NCBI GenBank assembly: GCA_022264855.1
Contig: JABYQU010000093.1
Location: 1-50,457, forward strand
From: Lenzites betulinus
Taxonomy: Eukaryota; Basidiomycota; Agaricomycetes; Polyporales; Polyporaceae
Length of the DNA stretch: 50,457 bases
Direction of reading: 5' to 3'
In this document: piece by piece, positions 14,267 to 26,053 of the stretch
Layout of the letters: every line of letters begins with the position of its first letter
Position numbering within the stretch: position 1 is the stretch's first letter
Position numbers and translations under genes: made by a program
Notes under the pieces: model-generated
What the model was told of the DNA's origin: nothing
Databases searched by the model: none
What the model saw: the letters and a program-made list of their open reading frames with translations, nothing else

Positions 14267-15676
14267 TCAGGCGTCCCGTATCGCAGCCTCTGCAAAGCGC
14301 AGTCGTTCGCGTCAGCCCCGTCCTATCTGCGCGCGCACGGCGCTCGAGAAGCACAAATGACGTACTGAAGAACTCGTACGAAAGCCAGCAGAGCGCGTTG
14401 CTCGGCATGAACGTCAGCACGCGCGGCGACAGCCCCCGCGCGAAGCCCTTCAGCCCGTCGCGCTGCCAGATGATGCGGAACGCGTCCGCGAGCCCGCGCA
14501 CGTGGCGGATCTCCGGGTCCGCGGACGTCCCGCGCGTCTGCAGAATCGTCTTCGCGACGTCGAGCGGCGTCGTCACCGCGCCCGCGACTGCGCCGGAGAG
14601 TCCGCCTGCCACGATGTGCGTCGCGGGCGAGTAGACGCCCGACGGGTTCAGGAGCGTCTTCAGCTGCTCGTACACGGTGAATTGCACGGCCGTGAACGGG
14701 ACCGTCATCGTGAGCGTCGTGGGGTAGGAGACGTAGAAGGCCCCGAGCCCCTCGGTGCGGTAGACCGTGCGCGCGCAGGTAATTGCGGAGCGGAATTCGG
14801 ACTTGTGGATCTGCATGCGCTGCTTGATTACTGGGCGGGCGCGGCGCGAGTTCGCGAGTTACCGTTGAGGCCGGGGAGAGGAGGGGGCAAACGCGTCGGA
14901 TGCACGGTTACGCGGGAGGGCGGGGAGGGTCTCACCGTCGAATGGGTTCATGAGCGCGTCACTGGCGATCGTTGCGGATGCTCCTGCAAACGCTATACCA
15001 CCCGCATGTCGTGTTTGAGAATTATGCGTAGAATTATGCGGAGGTTTACGAGTTCAGGCGGAGGGGGCGTAGCAGCACGTCAAATTGGCGGCCCCGAAAA
15101 GCACAATTAAATGCCACGCACACGTCGCGATCCACTGGTTGCTTGCGCCTTCCACGTTCCCGCCCGCATACTCTTTCACAAGTTCATACGCACCAAAATG
15201 CACTGCGTGTGCAGGCCCAGCACCCATGATGACCGAGGAAACGCCACGCCAGAGGGCGCGCATGCCCTCTGTCGAAGATATCCGCGTGAAAGCGTTCCCT
15301 ACTCCGGTGTAGACTGCCGCAGGCGACGTCGCGAACACTTGCATTCGGGTCTGTGAAGGTGCGGTAGCGTCCGGTCAGCTTCGCCCGTACGCAGCAGCCT
15401 TTGTGAAGCGCACTTTGATGCTGTCTACGGGAAACATGACAGCGTGTTCCGTGATTCCAGCCTACAGGGTCCTCTTCAGCGAATTTTCCGTTTACCTGCC
15501 TGCTCGCCCAGAGGAGCGTGAAAACGCAGCACTCACAAGAGCACCTGCTGCCATGTTGACCTGTTTGTGCCGGCCCCTCAGCGGACTGTCAAAAGCGCTC
15601 GCAAAGGAGAAATACGCACTGCAAGGCCAGCGTTTGGCGAGAGCCCCTCGTACTCAATGTCTTCAATGGCGTCCAT
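14267..15676 (-). CDS. MRS4: Mitoferrin, mitochondrial iron carrier (MRS3/MRS4)
   Basis: Mitochondrial carrier family protein importing iron across the inner membrane for Fe-S and heme synthesis. Exons: 15676-15620, 15560-15537, 15461-15414, 15350-15122, 14992-14936, 14830-14366, 14289-14267; 300 residues, the usual length. Seen: three carrier signatures PxDxxKxRMQ (FPVDSIKTRMQ, NPFDVIKQRMQ, TPLDVAKTILQTRG), and the family-specific AGITEHAVMFPVDSIK and MPSNALCWLSYEFFK segments. Exon 2 is 24 nt and the last coding exon 23 nt. The acceptor at 14290 was chosen over nearer AGs because it yields the short KAAIRDA end; the other frames continue into Arg-rich sequence. NBP35, a consumer of mitochondrial sulfur-iron export, is in the same window, but no linkage of function is implied. 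Confidence 0.92.
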
Positions 15677-16323
15677 CGCGTCGTGGGTGCGTGTACGTGT
15701 ACAAAAGGGCGGGTGTGCGAATTAACCCGGGGCTACTACAGGCGAATTGGTCCGGGCTGTGCGGCGGACGTCGTGGTCGCGGTCGTGGGCAAGAAGCGAG
15801 TGCGTCGGGCGAGCAGCGAGCGGTGCTGGCTGTGCGGGAGGGAGGGCGAGGGGAGGGCGCGTGGCGGACGGGAGAGAGAGAGCTATATAACGGAGGGCGC
15901 ACCGCTGGGAGTCTGCGCGGGCTGGCAAATGGGAAGGCGTGGCACCCGCCGCCGCTTGTGCGTTTCTCTCAGATCGCAAGCACTGCGTCCCTGGCTCGCA
16001 CTCGCCCCCGGCCAATCGCTGCCCGGGTCTCCTCGTCCAATCATTCCCATCGGACCCGACGACGTCGGCGGGTATACGGTGCGCGGTCACCGGCCGCGGG
16101 GGCGCACAGTCACGGATCCAGATAGAGACGCTAGCAAGTTGCCCAGTACATACGTCTCCACAACTTTGTGCTACAGAGCATCACCCGCGCAGCACCAGAC
16201 GGCACCTCCACCGTGATACAGCTTACATCCTGCTTTTATTTCGCCGCATTGCCTCCGTCGCCGTCGCGGACCTTTCTAATTTCACTGCCGACCCGAGACG
16301 TTACCCCACGCGCTTCTAGCCTT
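15677..16323. other. Intergenic: mitoferrin promoter and XPT1 3' flank
   Basis: 647 bp between two minus-strand genes. A TATATA element lies at about 15892-15897, roughly 215 bp before the mitoferrin start. The rest is GC-rich with no convincing frame. Confidence 0.45.
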
Positions 16324-17546
16324 CTACGACTGCGCTTGGCGTTTCTTTGCCTTCGCCTCCTCGGCGAGGCGGTCGTGCTCTTCGATGTCCCTGTGGTGTT
16401 CGGGAAGGTCAGTGGGTCTCTGAACCCTGTGCTGCGAGCGACCACGCACTGTGCTTCCCAAGGGTAGTCCAGCCTATCGCAGATAATCGCATCTACCGTG
16501 AGCGAGTGCTCCTGTGATAGCGCGCAGATTGATCTCACCAGACGTCCTCGATCTCCTCCCCGGCGTAATATCTGTATAGTCGTGGGAGCGCGTGATTTAG
16601 ACAAATACACACATAGAGTCGCAGGCGCGTGAACACGCGGGCGCGGAAGGACACGCACGGGATGTCGGCCGGGATCTGCGCGAGCTTGGGCTTCAGCTTG
16701 TTGTGCACAACGAACACCGCGAACTTCGTGCGCTTCGCCTCACGCTCGGCCTCGGGCAGCTTCGCGAGTTCGCGCTCGACGTCCTGCTGCAGCTCCGTCA
16801 CGGCGTAGCTGCGCGGGGTGCGGTGCCGTGAGCGGGTCAGTGCGTGGGTGCGAGGCGCGGCTGGCTCACTGCAGCGTCTTGCGGGAGTCATCGACCTCGT
16901 CCTGGAACGGGGGTGCGTGGGTATTTCTGGGCGCATGGGAGGACGCCCGGAAGAGGGGACTTACGACGATGAGGGCACGCCTGCCAATCAGGAGTGCGCC
17001 GGACTCAGGGCCCCTGGGAACCGACAGAGGAATAAGCACGCGTCCGCCCGGCAAGTGCGTCTGCAGCTCACAGCCATTGTGTGCGGATGACTTGCGCGCC
17101 GATCTGCTCCTCGGTGAGTCCGGGCAGGGACTCGTACAGCGAGAGGCCGATGGCATGGATGGGGATATTGCCCTTCCGCGTGGGGTTCTTTAGGAACGTA
17201 CGCTATAATTTGCATACGGCAACATGAGCCAGCTATTCTAGATGTGGTCCAGGGCCTGGGGGCGGACGAACCAGGACGCGCGCGGGGAAGAAGCCACTGA
17301 AGTCGGAGAAACGTCAAGCACACTGATCCGCATAGCATAACATACGGAGGTGTACTTGCCCTCCACCTGAAGATCAGACCACAATTGTATGTGAGCAATG
17401 TCGACCTGTGGGAGTACAAAGAGGCGGTCGGGCGCACCTATAGCAATGAGCATATCCGGCTTGAACTCCGCGATCTTCTCAGCACTGCGGCGGATGAGGT
17501 TGTGCACATCGTTGTACGTGACGCGGTTGTGCTCTACGTCGGCCAT
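16324..17546 (-). CDS. XPT1: Xanthine phosphoribosyltransferase XPT1, 10 exons
   Basis: Purine-salvage phosphoribosyltransferase that converts xanthine and PRPP to XMP. Exons: 17546-17438, 17366-17360, 17296-17272, 17202-17072, 17013-16965, 16901-16870, 16808-16659, 16571-16539, 16473-16450, 16390-16324; 208 residues (yeast Xpt1 has 209). Seen: AIGGGGFF (the phosphate-binding glycine run) spread over three exons, FFPARVLRTFL, HAIGLSLYE, IRTQWL, the PRPP loop LIVDEVDDSRKTL, FVVHNKLKPKLAQIP and LDYPWEA near the C-terminus. Exon 2 is a 7-nt microexon (GTGGAGG) that supplies two glycines of the loop. The intron after it (17359-17297) starts with GCAAGT, a GC donor with otherwise ideal consensus. 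Divergent from RPC4. Confidence 0.93.
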
Positions 17547-17940
17547 GGCTAACGGCAGGTAAGCGGGAGTAAAAAGAGAAAGAGGATGCTGTAGGAACCC
17601 GGAATTAGCTGTAATCACGCTCGGCGATGCGTCGCGACCGCGGATAAGATCATCTCGCGCATCCAATCTAATCTCAAAGTTTTCCCTCTGATCGCTGCGT
17701 TATCTATCCTCGACGACGCGCGCCTACGAACGCACCCCGTCCAATTACTGGACGAGTCGACGACCACCGGTACTTCACACTCACGTTCGCGCTCGTAGGA
17801 CTAGTCAAGACATTCGCCACAGACATAAGCGCACGATATATTGAGCTGAAGATCTTAAACATTACACATCTGAATCGCTAGACCGACTTAACTGTCTCTC
17901 CTCACGCTCAGCTCGCAGTTCCGCCACCCCTGCTACAGCC
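17547..17940. promoter_or_regulatory. Divergent promoter region between XPT1 and RPC4
   Basis: 394 bp between two divergent ATGs. A TATATTGA sequence lies at about 17837. No frame of note. Confidence 0.4.
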
Positions 17941-19588
17941 ATGTCCGACCAACCCTCAGGCAGCGCAGGAACCCCAGCAGCAGTCCCGGGTACCCCCAAA
18001 GCGATTGCGAGCCTTGCAAAGAAACAGAGCGACGTGACCCGCCTCGGCACCCAGAAGCTCAAGTTCGTGCCTACTCTCCCCGCACGGCGCGTCAAGGAGT
18101 GAGTCCGCGCGCTCCCCCTTCCCCCACCCACCTGGCTGATCGTACCCAAGAGAGGCCAAGAAGGTCCGTCCCCGCCATCTCTAGCATATATACACCCTAA
18201 CTCTCACCCCAGGAAGAACCCGCCCCGTCCTCCTCCACCGACCGAGGGCGCGGCCGCGGCGCCGACCGCGGCGCCCGCTCCAGGGGACGCGGACGCGGCG
18301 GCGAAGGGCGGGGCGGCGCGCCCTCCGCCCGCGCACCCGCTGCCGCCGAGATGACCGCGTCGGGGCCATTTGCCATGGGCCCCGCGCTCGCAGGCACGTC
18401 CGCGCGGCGGACCGCGCCCCGCTCGAACTTCGCGCCGATCGTGCCCCAGGGCCCGGGCGGCGCCGCGCGCCTCGGCGCGGGGCTCACGCAGACGGGCGCG
18501 CCGACGCTCAAGCGCGAGCCGCACGAGCCGGACGGGGTGCCGAAGGCCGGCGCGGGGGCGGGGGCGGGCGAGGACGAGGTGTACTCGGACCCGGACGAGG
18601 GCGTGGAGATTGTGGATATGGAGAATGTGCGGCAGATGGACTGGATGGCGCCGGAGAGTCTGAGGAAGGAGCGGGAGTCGAAGAAGAAGGGCGCGAGGGT
18701 GAAGAAGGAGGAGAAGGCGGAGGTGAAGATTAAAGGTGGGCATTTATTTTGTTTGAGGCGATGCACTGTTCCAATGGTGGGGAGCAGGGGACACGGCAGA
18801 CGACGCGATGAACGTTGACCGGACGGCGACGCCAGAAGAGGAACATGTGAACTTGGCCAACGCCGTGGATCTCAGCGAGAGTGAGGAGGAGGAGGAGCTG
18901 GAGGACATCATCGACGACTTTGCTCAAGCACAAAATGAGAACGAAGAGGTATGCACATCTTCGCTATACACATCGTGAAGGTGCCATGTCTGACCGAGTA
19001 TTCAGGAGAGCGATATACGGCAAGAACGTCTATACTTCTTCCAGTTCCCCAACCCGTTCCCAGTGTTCCGCCAACCACAAGCAACAAAAACTGAATCAAA
19101 AGGCAAAGAAAAGACGGACGATGGCGGGGACGAGGCCGGCAAGAAGGTCACCTTTGCCGACGACACAAAACCCCCGGCAGCGGGCGCAGCCCCCACCGAG
19201 CCCTCAAACAAGGCGGACGAGCAGCCAAAACTGGACGGCGTCGTCGGCCAACTCGAGATCTACGAGAGCGGCGCGGTCAAACTGCGTTTAGGCAACGGCA
19301 TCCTCCTGGACGTGCGTTCTCTAGCATTGCATTCTATCAAATCAAACATACGTAACTGACAGACATTTACATGCATACATACAGGTCACAGCTGCGACAC
19401 AGCCGTCCTTCCTCCAGCACGCCGTCTACGTCGACACGGAGCACAAGCGGCTTTGTGTCCTTGGCGAGGTCAACCGCCGCTTTGTCGTCACGCCCGATCT
19501 CGACGCCCTCTTGGCCGGCCTGGAGGTCGCGGACAACCCGCCTGCATTCGAGCTGGGCGAGGGCCTGCTTACCATGGACACTACATAA
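17941..19588 (+). CDS. RPC53: RNA polymerase III subunit RPC4 (Rpc53/POLR3D)
   Basis: Subunit of the Pol III initiation/termination subcomplex with Rpc37. Exons: 17941-18098, 18151-18163, 18213-18735, 18788-18948, 19006-19311, 19385-19588; 454 residues. Seen: N-terminal LKFVPTLPARR motif of the family; an Arg/Gly-rich stretch (RGRGRG type) near residues 65-90; a long Lys/Glu acidic-basic middle; then the C-terminal RPC4 domain with RLYFFQFPNPFP, GQLEIYESGAVKLRLG and VNRRFVVTPD. Exon 2 is only 13 nt (A GAG GCC AAG AAG) and keeps the frame between the basic motif and the Arg/Gly region. The protein ends just after the domain, as in other fungi. Convergent with symplekin. Confidence 0.92.
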
Positions 19589-19998
19589 CAGTCGTCGACG
19601 TCGTTTCGCCCTACCGGCCTGTCCCCTCCAGGTCCACACCGATTCCCTCAGCCTGCATCCTGCCCGTATCCGTCGCGCCGTCCGTGCGGGCCCCGCAGGG
19701 TTGCGCTGGGCCGAAAGGACTTACGCGGAGGAGGATAGGTTTAGCTGCTGCCGTACTAGCGAGTACTACTGTACCTAAAGCAAAAAGGAGGCAAGAATGC
19801 GAACGTTCAATGGGACAGCATGCTACAGGAGCGCGCGCGCTCCGCGTCGGGACCGCTACTAGTATACACTACGAATGGAGGATGGTCAAGGGGAAAGTCT
19901 GTACCGGCGTCGCCGTTGCGCCGACGCGCGCACTCACTCGGGCGCGGAAATGGTACTACATACATAATCTACTAGTCTCCGCTCTACACCCTACTCGC
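19589..19998. other. Convergent intergenic region
   Basis: 410 bp between the stops of RPC4 (+) and symplekin (-). No gene, RNA or repeat seen. Confidence 0.5.
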
Positions 19999-22900
19999 TC
20001 ATGAAGCCTGTGCGGGTGCTACCGCGGGGGGCTCGGGTGTCGGGACGGGTGCGGGCGTAGGCGTAGGGGCGGGGGACGCCTCCTTGCCCGCGGCCGTGTC
20101 GTCCTCGCCGAAGATGTCGAGGTAGCCCGCGACGCGCGCCTTGTTCGTGCCCTTCTTCATGACGTACTCGCGTAGGCCGGCTTTGAGGCCTGGCTGCTTG
20201 TCGACGAGCTCGCGTAGCTGGTCCTTGGGTAGCTGGAGGAGCGCGCCGAAGCTCGCGGGCGCGATGAGCTTCGCGAGGCGAATGAAGCCCTCCCAGAGCG
20301 GCGGGTTCGTCCAGATCTTCTTCGTGATGAGGCGCGAGAGCAGGGTTGTCGAGACGAAACCGACCAGCGAGCGGTATGTCGTCACGGCTTGGATGACCTG
20401 GAAGCCGGGTCAGTCATACTGTTCTAGTGAGAAGCCCCGGTAGCACTTACTGTGCGCAGGAACAGGGTGGGCAGGTTTGGTTCGTCGACCAGCTGGTTCA
20501 TCACAACTGCCAGGATCTCGGAGCGGTATATCTCGGTCATGGAGAAGCATATACCGATCGCTATTGGATGCGGTGTCATCAGCATCCCACCCAGTCAGTC
20601 TTAATGCACCTCCACACACCCTCAATCGCACTCTTCAGGCCGATTTCCTTCTCAGATTGATGAAGGAGGACCATGAGCTCGGCAGGCGTCAACAATTCGC
20701 TCTGCCGCACGCGCGGTAGATTTGACGTGACCTTGCCGAAGGACTCCGGAGGTGTTGTGACGACCGAGCTGAATACCGACCGGACGAGGTTCTTCGGGTC
20801 GGCAGTGCCATTGAGTATCGATACGATGCGTGGCAGGTGACGCAATATGTCCGCCTATTAGACGGGAGTTATGGTCACTACAAGAACCACGGAAGTGCAA
20901 GGACAACCCACTTTGTCCATCTCAGCGATAATAGGGATGAGGAACCGTGCGTCGAGATCACGCTCGTTAACGAGGCTCTTGACCAGCGCCACCAGCTGCG
21001 AGCTTGGCCGAGTGTGCTCGGTGAAGATAGTGAGCACACGGAGCGCGAGGGACTCCGCACCCGGGGGAAATGTGCGAAGTAAGGTAAGCAGCTTCCCGTG
21101 TGTGGGACCCAGGGCACGGATGAGCGGCGTAATGAGTTGTTGGATGGTCTCCTGAACGGAGATATCCATTCCGCCGTACGCAGCGAAGATTCTAGATCAA
21201 AATGGTCAACTGGTGCTGCTTTGAAAAAAGTACGCTCCTTACTCGTCCAAGAACTCGGGGAGTCTTGTCGACAGCGCGAATAACAGTTCCAGATGCTGCA
21301 GAATCTGTGAATCAACCGCGGGAAGCTCCAGCTGCTCGGGCAGATATGAAGTCTGGATGATATCCTCCGGAGGAAGCTGGCCGTCCTCCATGTTCTCATC
21401 GTGGTCAGCACCGTTGGGCTTTGGACTGGATGACTTCATTTCGACATCCTTCCCGGTTTCAACTTGATCCTCCTGTTGCTGTTCTGGTGGGCGTTCCGGC
21501 GTCTTCTCTTTCGCAGCTCTTGGCCGTGACTGGAGACGACGTAACAGCTGCAGCGCGAAGTCGCGAACCATGTCCGCCATAGGTTGCCCGTCCGGAATCC
21601 AACGTTTGACAGTATTGATCGCTGCACCCCGAGTGATCTTGTCTGGATGGGTGGTGAGCTCTAGGAGCATGTTCATCGCATCTTGACGCAGGGACGGCCG
21701 CTGCGATACAAATTCTCTCAGCGCCGCGAAACCCATTTGTCTCCTGATTATATGCGTCAATATTGCGACGTGCGCGTAAAGAATATGTTGAACGACAAAC
21801 CTGTCTGGCTCCACGCAGGACTCCCTGAGCAGGGTGAGGATGTCTGTTGGAACCTGTGGGAGGTCAAGCAGGAAACGCGAAAATGTCCGGTCCTTGCCAT
21901 CCGCATGTATCTGGTACGCTGCCACGATCTGGTTGAGCCAGGTCTCGTAATTTGGTTGCTATAAAAATATTTGTCTCAGAGCCGTACGCAAATGGAGTAT
22001 AGTTCTTTACCCATGCGCGATCCTGTTGCCGTTGTATCCGGTCGTTGTACCACTCCTCGTTCATCCAGGTCGTGGCCAGCCGTACCCTATCAATGTGTCA
22101 GCTACCATCGCTCCACAGCTCACTCCCACACGCCTACCTTCCGGGAAAATCGGACATGATATACTCGCAGAGCGCATGCCTCAATCGGTCCTGCCGCTCA
22201 TAGATCTCCGACCGCCGCACAACTGCGCGCTCCCCGTCCTTCGCGCCCTCCTCATCGTCCTCCTGCGTCTCCCCCGGGTCGCTAACCCGCGTGACCATCC
22301 GCACGAGCAACAGCATCCACATATCTGCAGACGACGAGCGTGGGCCGTCGCCGACGTCCGCAGGTTCATTTGATGCGAGCTCCTTCGCGCCGTCCCGTAT
22401 TCGCGTGAGCGCCTTTCGCAGCAGCTCTTCCCGCTCCTCCGCCTCGAGCTCCCGCGGCGTCGGGAGCTTGAAATCCGCCACAGGCTGCTCCGCGGCGTCC
22501 ATGTCGTGATCGAGCGCTGCTTCGGCCTCGTCGACCGCTTCGGCGCCCCCGGACATCTGCGCAAGCACATACCCGTCGGTGACTTGCAGGAACGGAGTAG
22601 GGCAGCGGCTTACCTCTAGATTGAGCTTGTCGGGCTCGTACTCAATCTCTTCGTCATCGATGTCCATTTTGAGCGGATCCACTGGCTCTTCTTTGACGGG
22701 GGGAGGTGGCGGTGGTGGGGTCGCAGATTTGGTCTTCCGGTCGGCACGCGGCTCTGAAGGTGGTCTGGATGCACGAGGTCCCGTTGGGGGAGGCGTCGGC
22801 ACAACCTGAGCGGGTGGAAGTCGTGAAGGTCCGGCGGGGGCGGCTGGTGGTGGAGTCGCAACGGCATGAGGAACAGCAGCGGTGGCAGCACCGCTTGCTT

Positions 22901-24412
22901 TCTTGTGCCGATGTGCTTGAACGAGGCCTATGAGCGCATTTTCTGTGAATGCCTGCAAATTGGCGACGATCAGATCCGTTACGAGCGTTGCAGGTAGAGT
23001 GCTGAAGTCAAAGCTTGGCGGCGGTGCGCCGGTAGCAGGTGCAGGGATGGTGGTAGTGATAGTAGGTGGAGGACCGGGAGCAGGAGCAGGCTCGTGCTCC
23101 AACTTTGGTCGTTTTGAGTCAGGAGCGTCCATGACAGGCGTCGCCGCGGTGGCACGCTTGCGCGAGGCCTCTGCTGCTGCCGCCTTCCGAGCCTTTTCTT
23201 CTGCTGCGGCGCGTTCCATGCGATCTCCCTGGGCGTGAAGAGCAGCCTGGATCAAACCCGCGTAGGGGGCACCTTGCGGTGTTCTGTGGTGCGTTCAGTA
23301 TATCAGCGGTCTCAGAATTTTCGCCTTCGTACCGCGATATGTGGATGAGTAATATCCTGACACTCTTCTCTACACTTCGCACATCCGAGTATGGGCTGCT
23401 TTTGAGCTGTGTAGGCGACCAATGCATGATACTGGAAACGACAAGCTCCACGAGCCCAGGGCGTCTCTTGACCAGATTCGCCCAGCTGTTCATGATAGCT
23501 GAGAGCACACCCGGGTTGCTGTAGGGGCGACGGGTCAGCGCGTGATATTCCTGTACCGTGCACACTCACTCGCTGGTGTAGAGCAACTTGACGATACCTT
23601 CGAGCAGCTTCATGCCTTCAGTTTCGAGCGCCTGCACAGAGATAAACGGGTGGTCTGTGGGACACAGCGCGATATTCGGGTCGTCCTTGTTTTGCAACTA
23701 CAGCCGACACAGCGCGTCAGCACACACATCCGCACAACACGCAACGGCGAACACACCCTAGGATCGTTGATCCCCCGCGTTTGGACGAGCACGACGCGCT
23801 GCATGAACTTGAGCGCGGCGAGGCGCACGCCGTTGTTCGTGTGCGGCGCCCACACCAGCTCGATTATCCGCGCCTTCGTCTGCGTGAGCACGTCCCACGG
23901 GCGGCGGTTGTTGCGGTTCGAGCATCTGCAGTTCCTCACCCGTCAGCGCACCACCCACAGACAGTACAAAGACCACTCACAAAAACCGGAACAGCAGCGC
24001 GTACACGGTCGGGAAGCACTGCAGCGCGACCTTCACCGTGCCCACGTTTGGGTCTCCCAGCAGGCTCGCTAGCACCTCAAGAGCCTGGTCCGCCACTTTA
24101 GCACGCGCCTGGTCAGTATATACGCATTCATAGGATGGAGTATGGGTACACACGTTGTGTGCGCGCATCGAGGCTCAGGCTGGAGCGGCAGATGGCGAAG
24201 TGGAGGAGGTCGAGCACCCAGCGCTTGAGCAACGAGTCCCCCGCCCCGGATAGCGTCTTGAGTAGCGTCGAGCACAGTATAGACAGGCTCGGGTGGCTCT
24301 CGAGCGACTCGCGTAGAGTGGCGAGCAGGTCGGCCTGCTCCTTGGAGTCGGCGGGCGCGGAGAGCGCCAGGGACAGCTGCGAGAGGGGGTCGGAGCCGGC
24401 ATTGGCGGCCAT
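19999..24412 (-). CDS. PTA1: Symplekin/PTA1, pre-mRNA cleavage-polyadenylation scaffold, 14 exons
   Basis: Scaffold of the cleavage and polyadenylation factor. Exons: 24412-24152, 24108-23981, 23925-23757, 23697-23570, 23518-23333, 23283-22614, 22556-22138, 22086-22011, 21958-21801, 21743-21243, 21191-20912, 20854-20620, 20560-20451, 20397-19999; 1239 residues. Seen: N-terminal HEAT-like region (WDVLTQTKARIIELVWAP; LAALKFMQRVVLVQTRG), a Pro/Ala/Lys-rich middle, and the C-terminal symplekin domain (LITPLIRALG..., ALRVLTIFTEHTRP, SVFSSVVTTPPE, LTPAELMVLLHQSEKEIGLK, KIWTNPPLWEGFIRL). It ends with a Pro/Ala/Thr tail. Two introns (22613-22557 and 21800-21744) are each 57 nt and lack in-frame stops; I splice both, the second because the spliced product aligns without a gap to symplekin. 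Intron 1 is only 43 nt and is the least certain junction. Confidence 0.9.
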
Positions 24413-24625
24413 GGTGCACGGCCGTCTGCGTCGTCGTCGTCGACAGTGCCTGTGTCGTTATTTTCGGGCGGGGGACAAGAGACCAAGACCGAGTACTGAA
24501 GCAAGGACCTGGAGGTTAGACGAGCGAGTCGCCTGGCCAGTCGCGTCTCTGGCGGGCGCCTACACCTATAGCGCACCTGCAGGAGTCTAGCGGAGTCTCA
24601 ATCTGCCTTGTACACCTCCCGCTTC
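24413..24625. promoter_or_regulatory. Divergent promoter region, symplekin and VMA10
   Basis: 213 bp between two divergent ATGs; no clear TATA element. Confidence 0.35.
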
Positions 24626-25193
24626 ATGGTATGTCCATTCTTTCTGGGTCGCGCACACGCTGAACTATGCAAAACAGGCTGGCCAGCAATCACAGAGCAT
24701 TCAGACCCTCCTCGAGGCCGAGAAGGAGGCCGCAAAGGTCGTTCAGCAGGCACGCCAATGTCCGTACCCCCTCCCTTCCTCTCCCTTCCTCTCCCATGCC
24801 ACTTCGCAAAGTACTCACATGCGCTTCATTTCCGCGGCGCAGACCGTGTGCAGCGGCTCAAAGATGCGCGTTCAGAGGCCGCAAAGGAGATAGAGGCGTA
24901 CAAGAAGACGAAAGAGGCCGAGTTCAAGGCCTTTGAGGCGTCTGTGCGTCCTCCTCCCTTGTATGATCTCATCGTCCGGACTTGCTATTCACAACCGCCC
25001 CCTTTCAACTATGCAGCACGTTGGAACCATACAGTCGGCTCAGGTCAATGTCGATAAGGAGACCGCGGGCAAGCAGGTCGAGATCCGCGCGCAGTACGAC
25101 GAGCACAAAGACAAGGTCGTCAAGAAGCTCCTCGATCGCGTCGTCCTCGTCAAGCCCGAGCTACACCGCAACCTCGCGAAGGCAGAGTCATAG
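24626..25193 (+). CDS. VMA10: V-type ATPase subunit G (VMA10)
   Basis: Peripheral stator subunit of the vacuolar proton pump. Exons: 24626-24628 (the ATG alone), 24678-24759, 24843-24943, 25017-25193; 120 residues (yeast Vma10 has 114). Seen: the family N-terminus AGQQSQSIQTLLEAEKEA, then KVVQQAR...RLKDARSEAAKEIEAYK, a long charged amphipathic helix, and a C-terminal LLDRVVLVKPELHRN. The first coding exon consists of the start codon followed directly by a GTATGT donor; the family-typical M-A-G start supports this. The 3' end is convergent with the zinc-cluster factor gene. Confidence 0.93.
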
Positions 25194-25540
25194 ATGCGGA
25201 GCTATTTGCGCAGACGGATACCGTAGCAGGCCCACTTCGTGTCGCTCGACACTCGGACTATGACGCAGCTCAGAGCGATGGTTATCGCACAATGTATAAT
25301 TACAACGGCGTGCACATACCCAACACGACATGCACGCCCAATAACCTCGCAGCGCACGGCCGGAGTAGATGTAAGTACAACAGAAACACCGCATCTGATT
25401 CTCGCCCGCGCTAGCAGGACACCTCGCCCCCTCCAAGATCCATCACTCCGCCGGGACCCCCTCCGAGATCGCGGCTCAAGAAAGCCCGCTATGGCATACA
25501 CAAAAGGCACATCAGGAACACAACGGCGACGATGATGTCA
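25194..25540. other. Convergent intergenic region
   Basis: 347 bp between the stops of VMA10 (+) and the transcription factor (-). Nothing identified. Confidence 0.5.
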
Positions 25541-26009
25541 CTAGTGCCGCCCGTCCACGAGCCAATCGAGCCCGGCAGGCGCAGCGACGCCGTTCGTCAA
25601 ACCCTGCTGCTGATGGTTTTGGTGCGCGTACGGATGCTGTTGGTACTGTTGCTGCATCTGCTGGTGTTGCTGGTGTGCCGCGGCCGCGCGCACCGCAGGC
25701 GGGCTCTGGCTGTGGCTTTGGCTGCGGGGCTGGCTCTGGGACGCGAGCGAGAGCGCGTTCGCGAACGCCTCCGACGGCGGCTTCCACGAGTCGAGCAGCC
25801 CGCTCGCCTTGAGCGACGGCAGGTTCGTCTGGATCGTCGGCGAGTACGCCGCGGCGGCGGCGTCGAGGTCCGACATGGACGCGTGCGAGCGCAGCAGCGA
25901 GCGCGGGTTCCCCTCCCGCCGCCCGTCGTACGGCTGCGCGGGCGGCGACGAGTGCGCGGACGTCGGCGAGCCCGACGCGGACTTCGAGTCGCGTGGCTGA
26001 TATATCTGC

Positions 26010-26053
<44 letters not shown>

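Noticed and set aside
13884..14365. Long readthrough of the mitoferrin open frame beyond YEFF
   Set aside because: It reads through a GTACGT...TTTGCAG intron. Splicing gives the short conserved KAAIRDA end, whereas the readthrough is Arg-rich and unlike any carrier.
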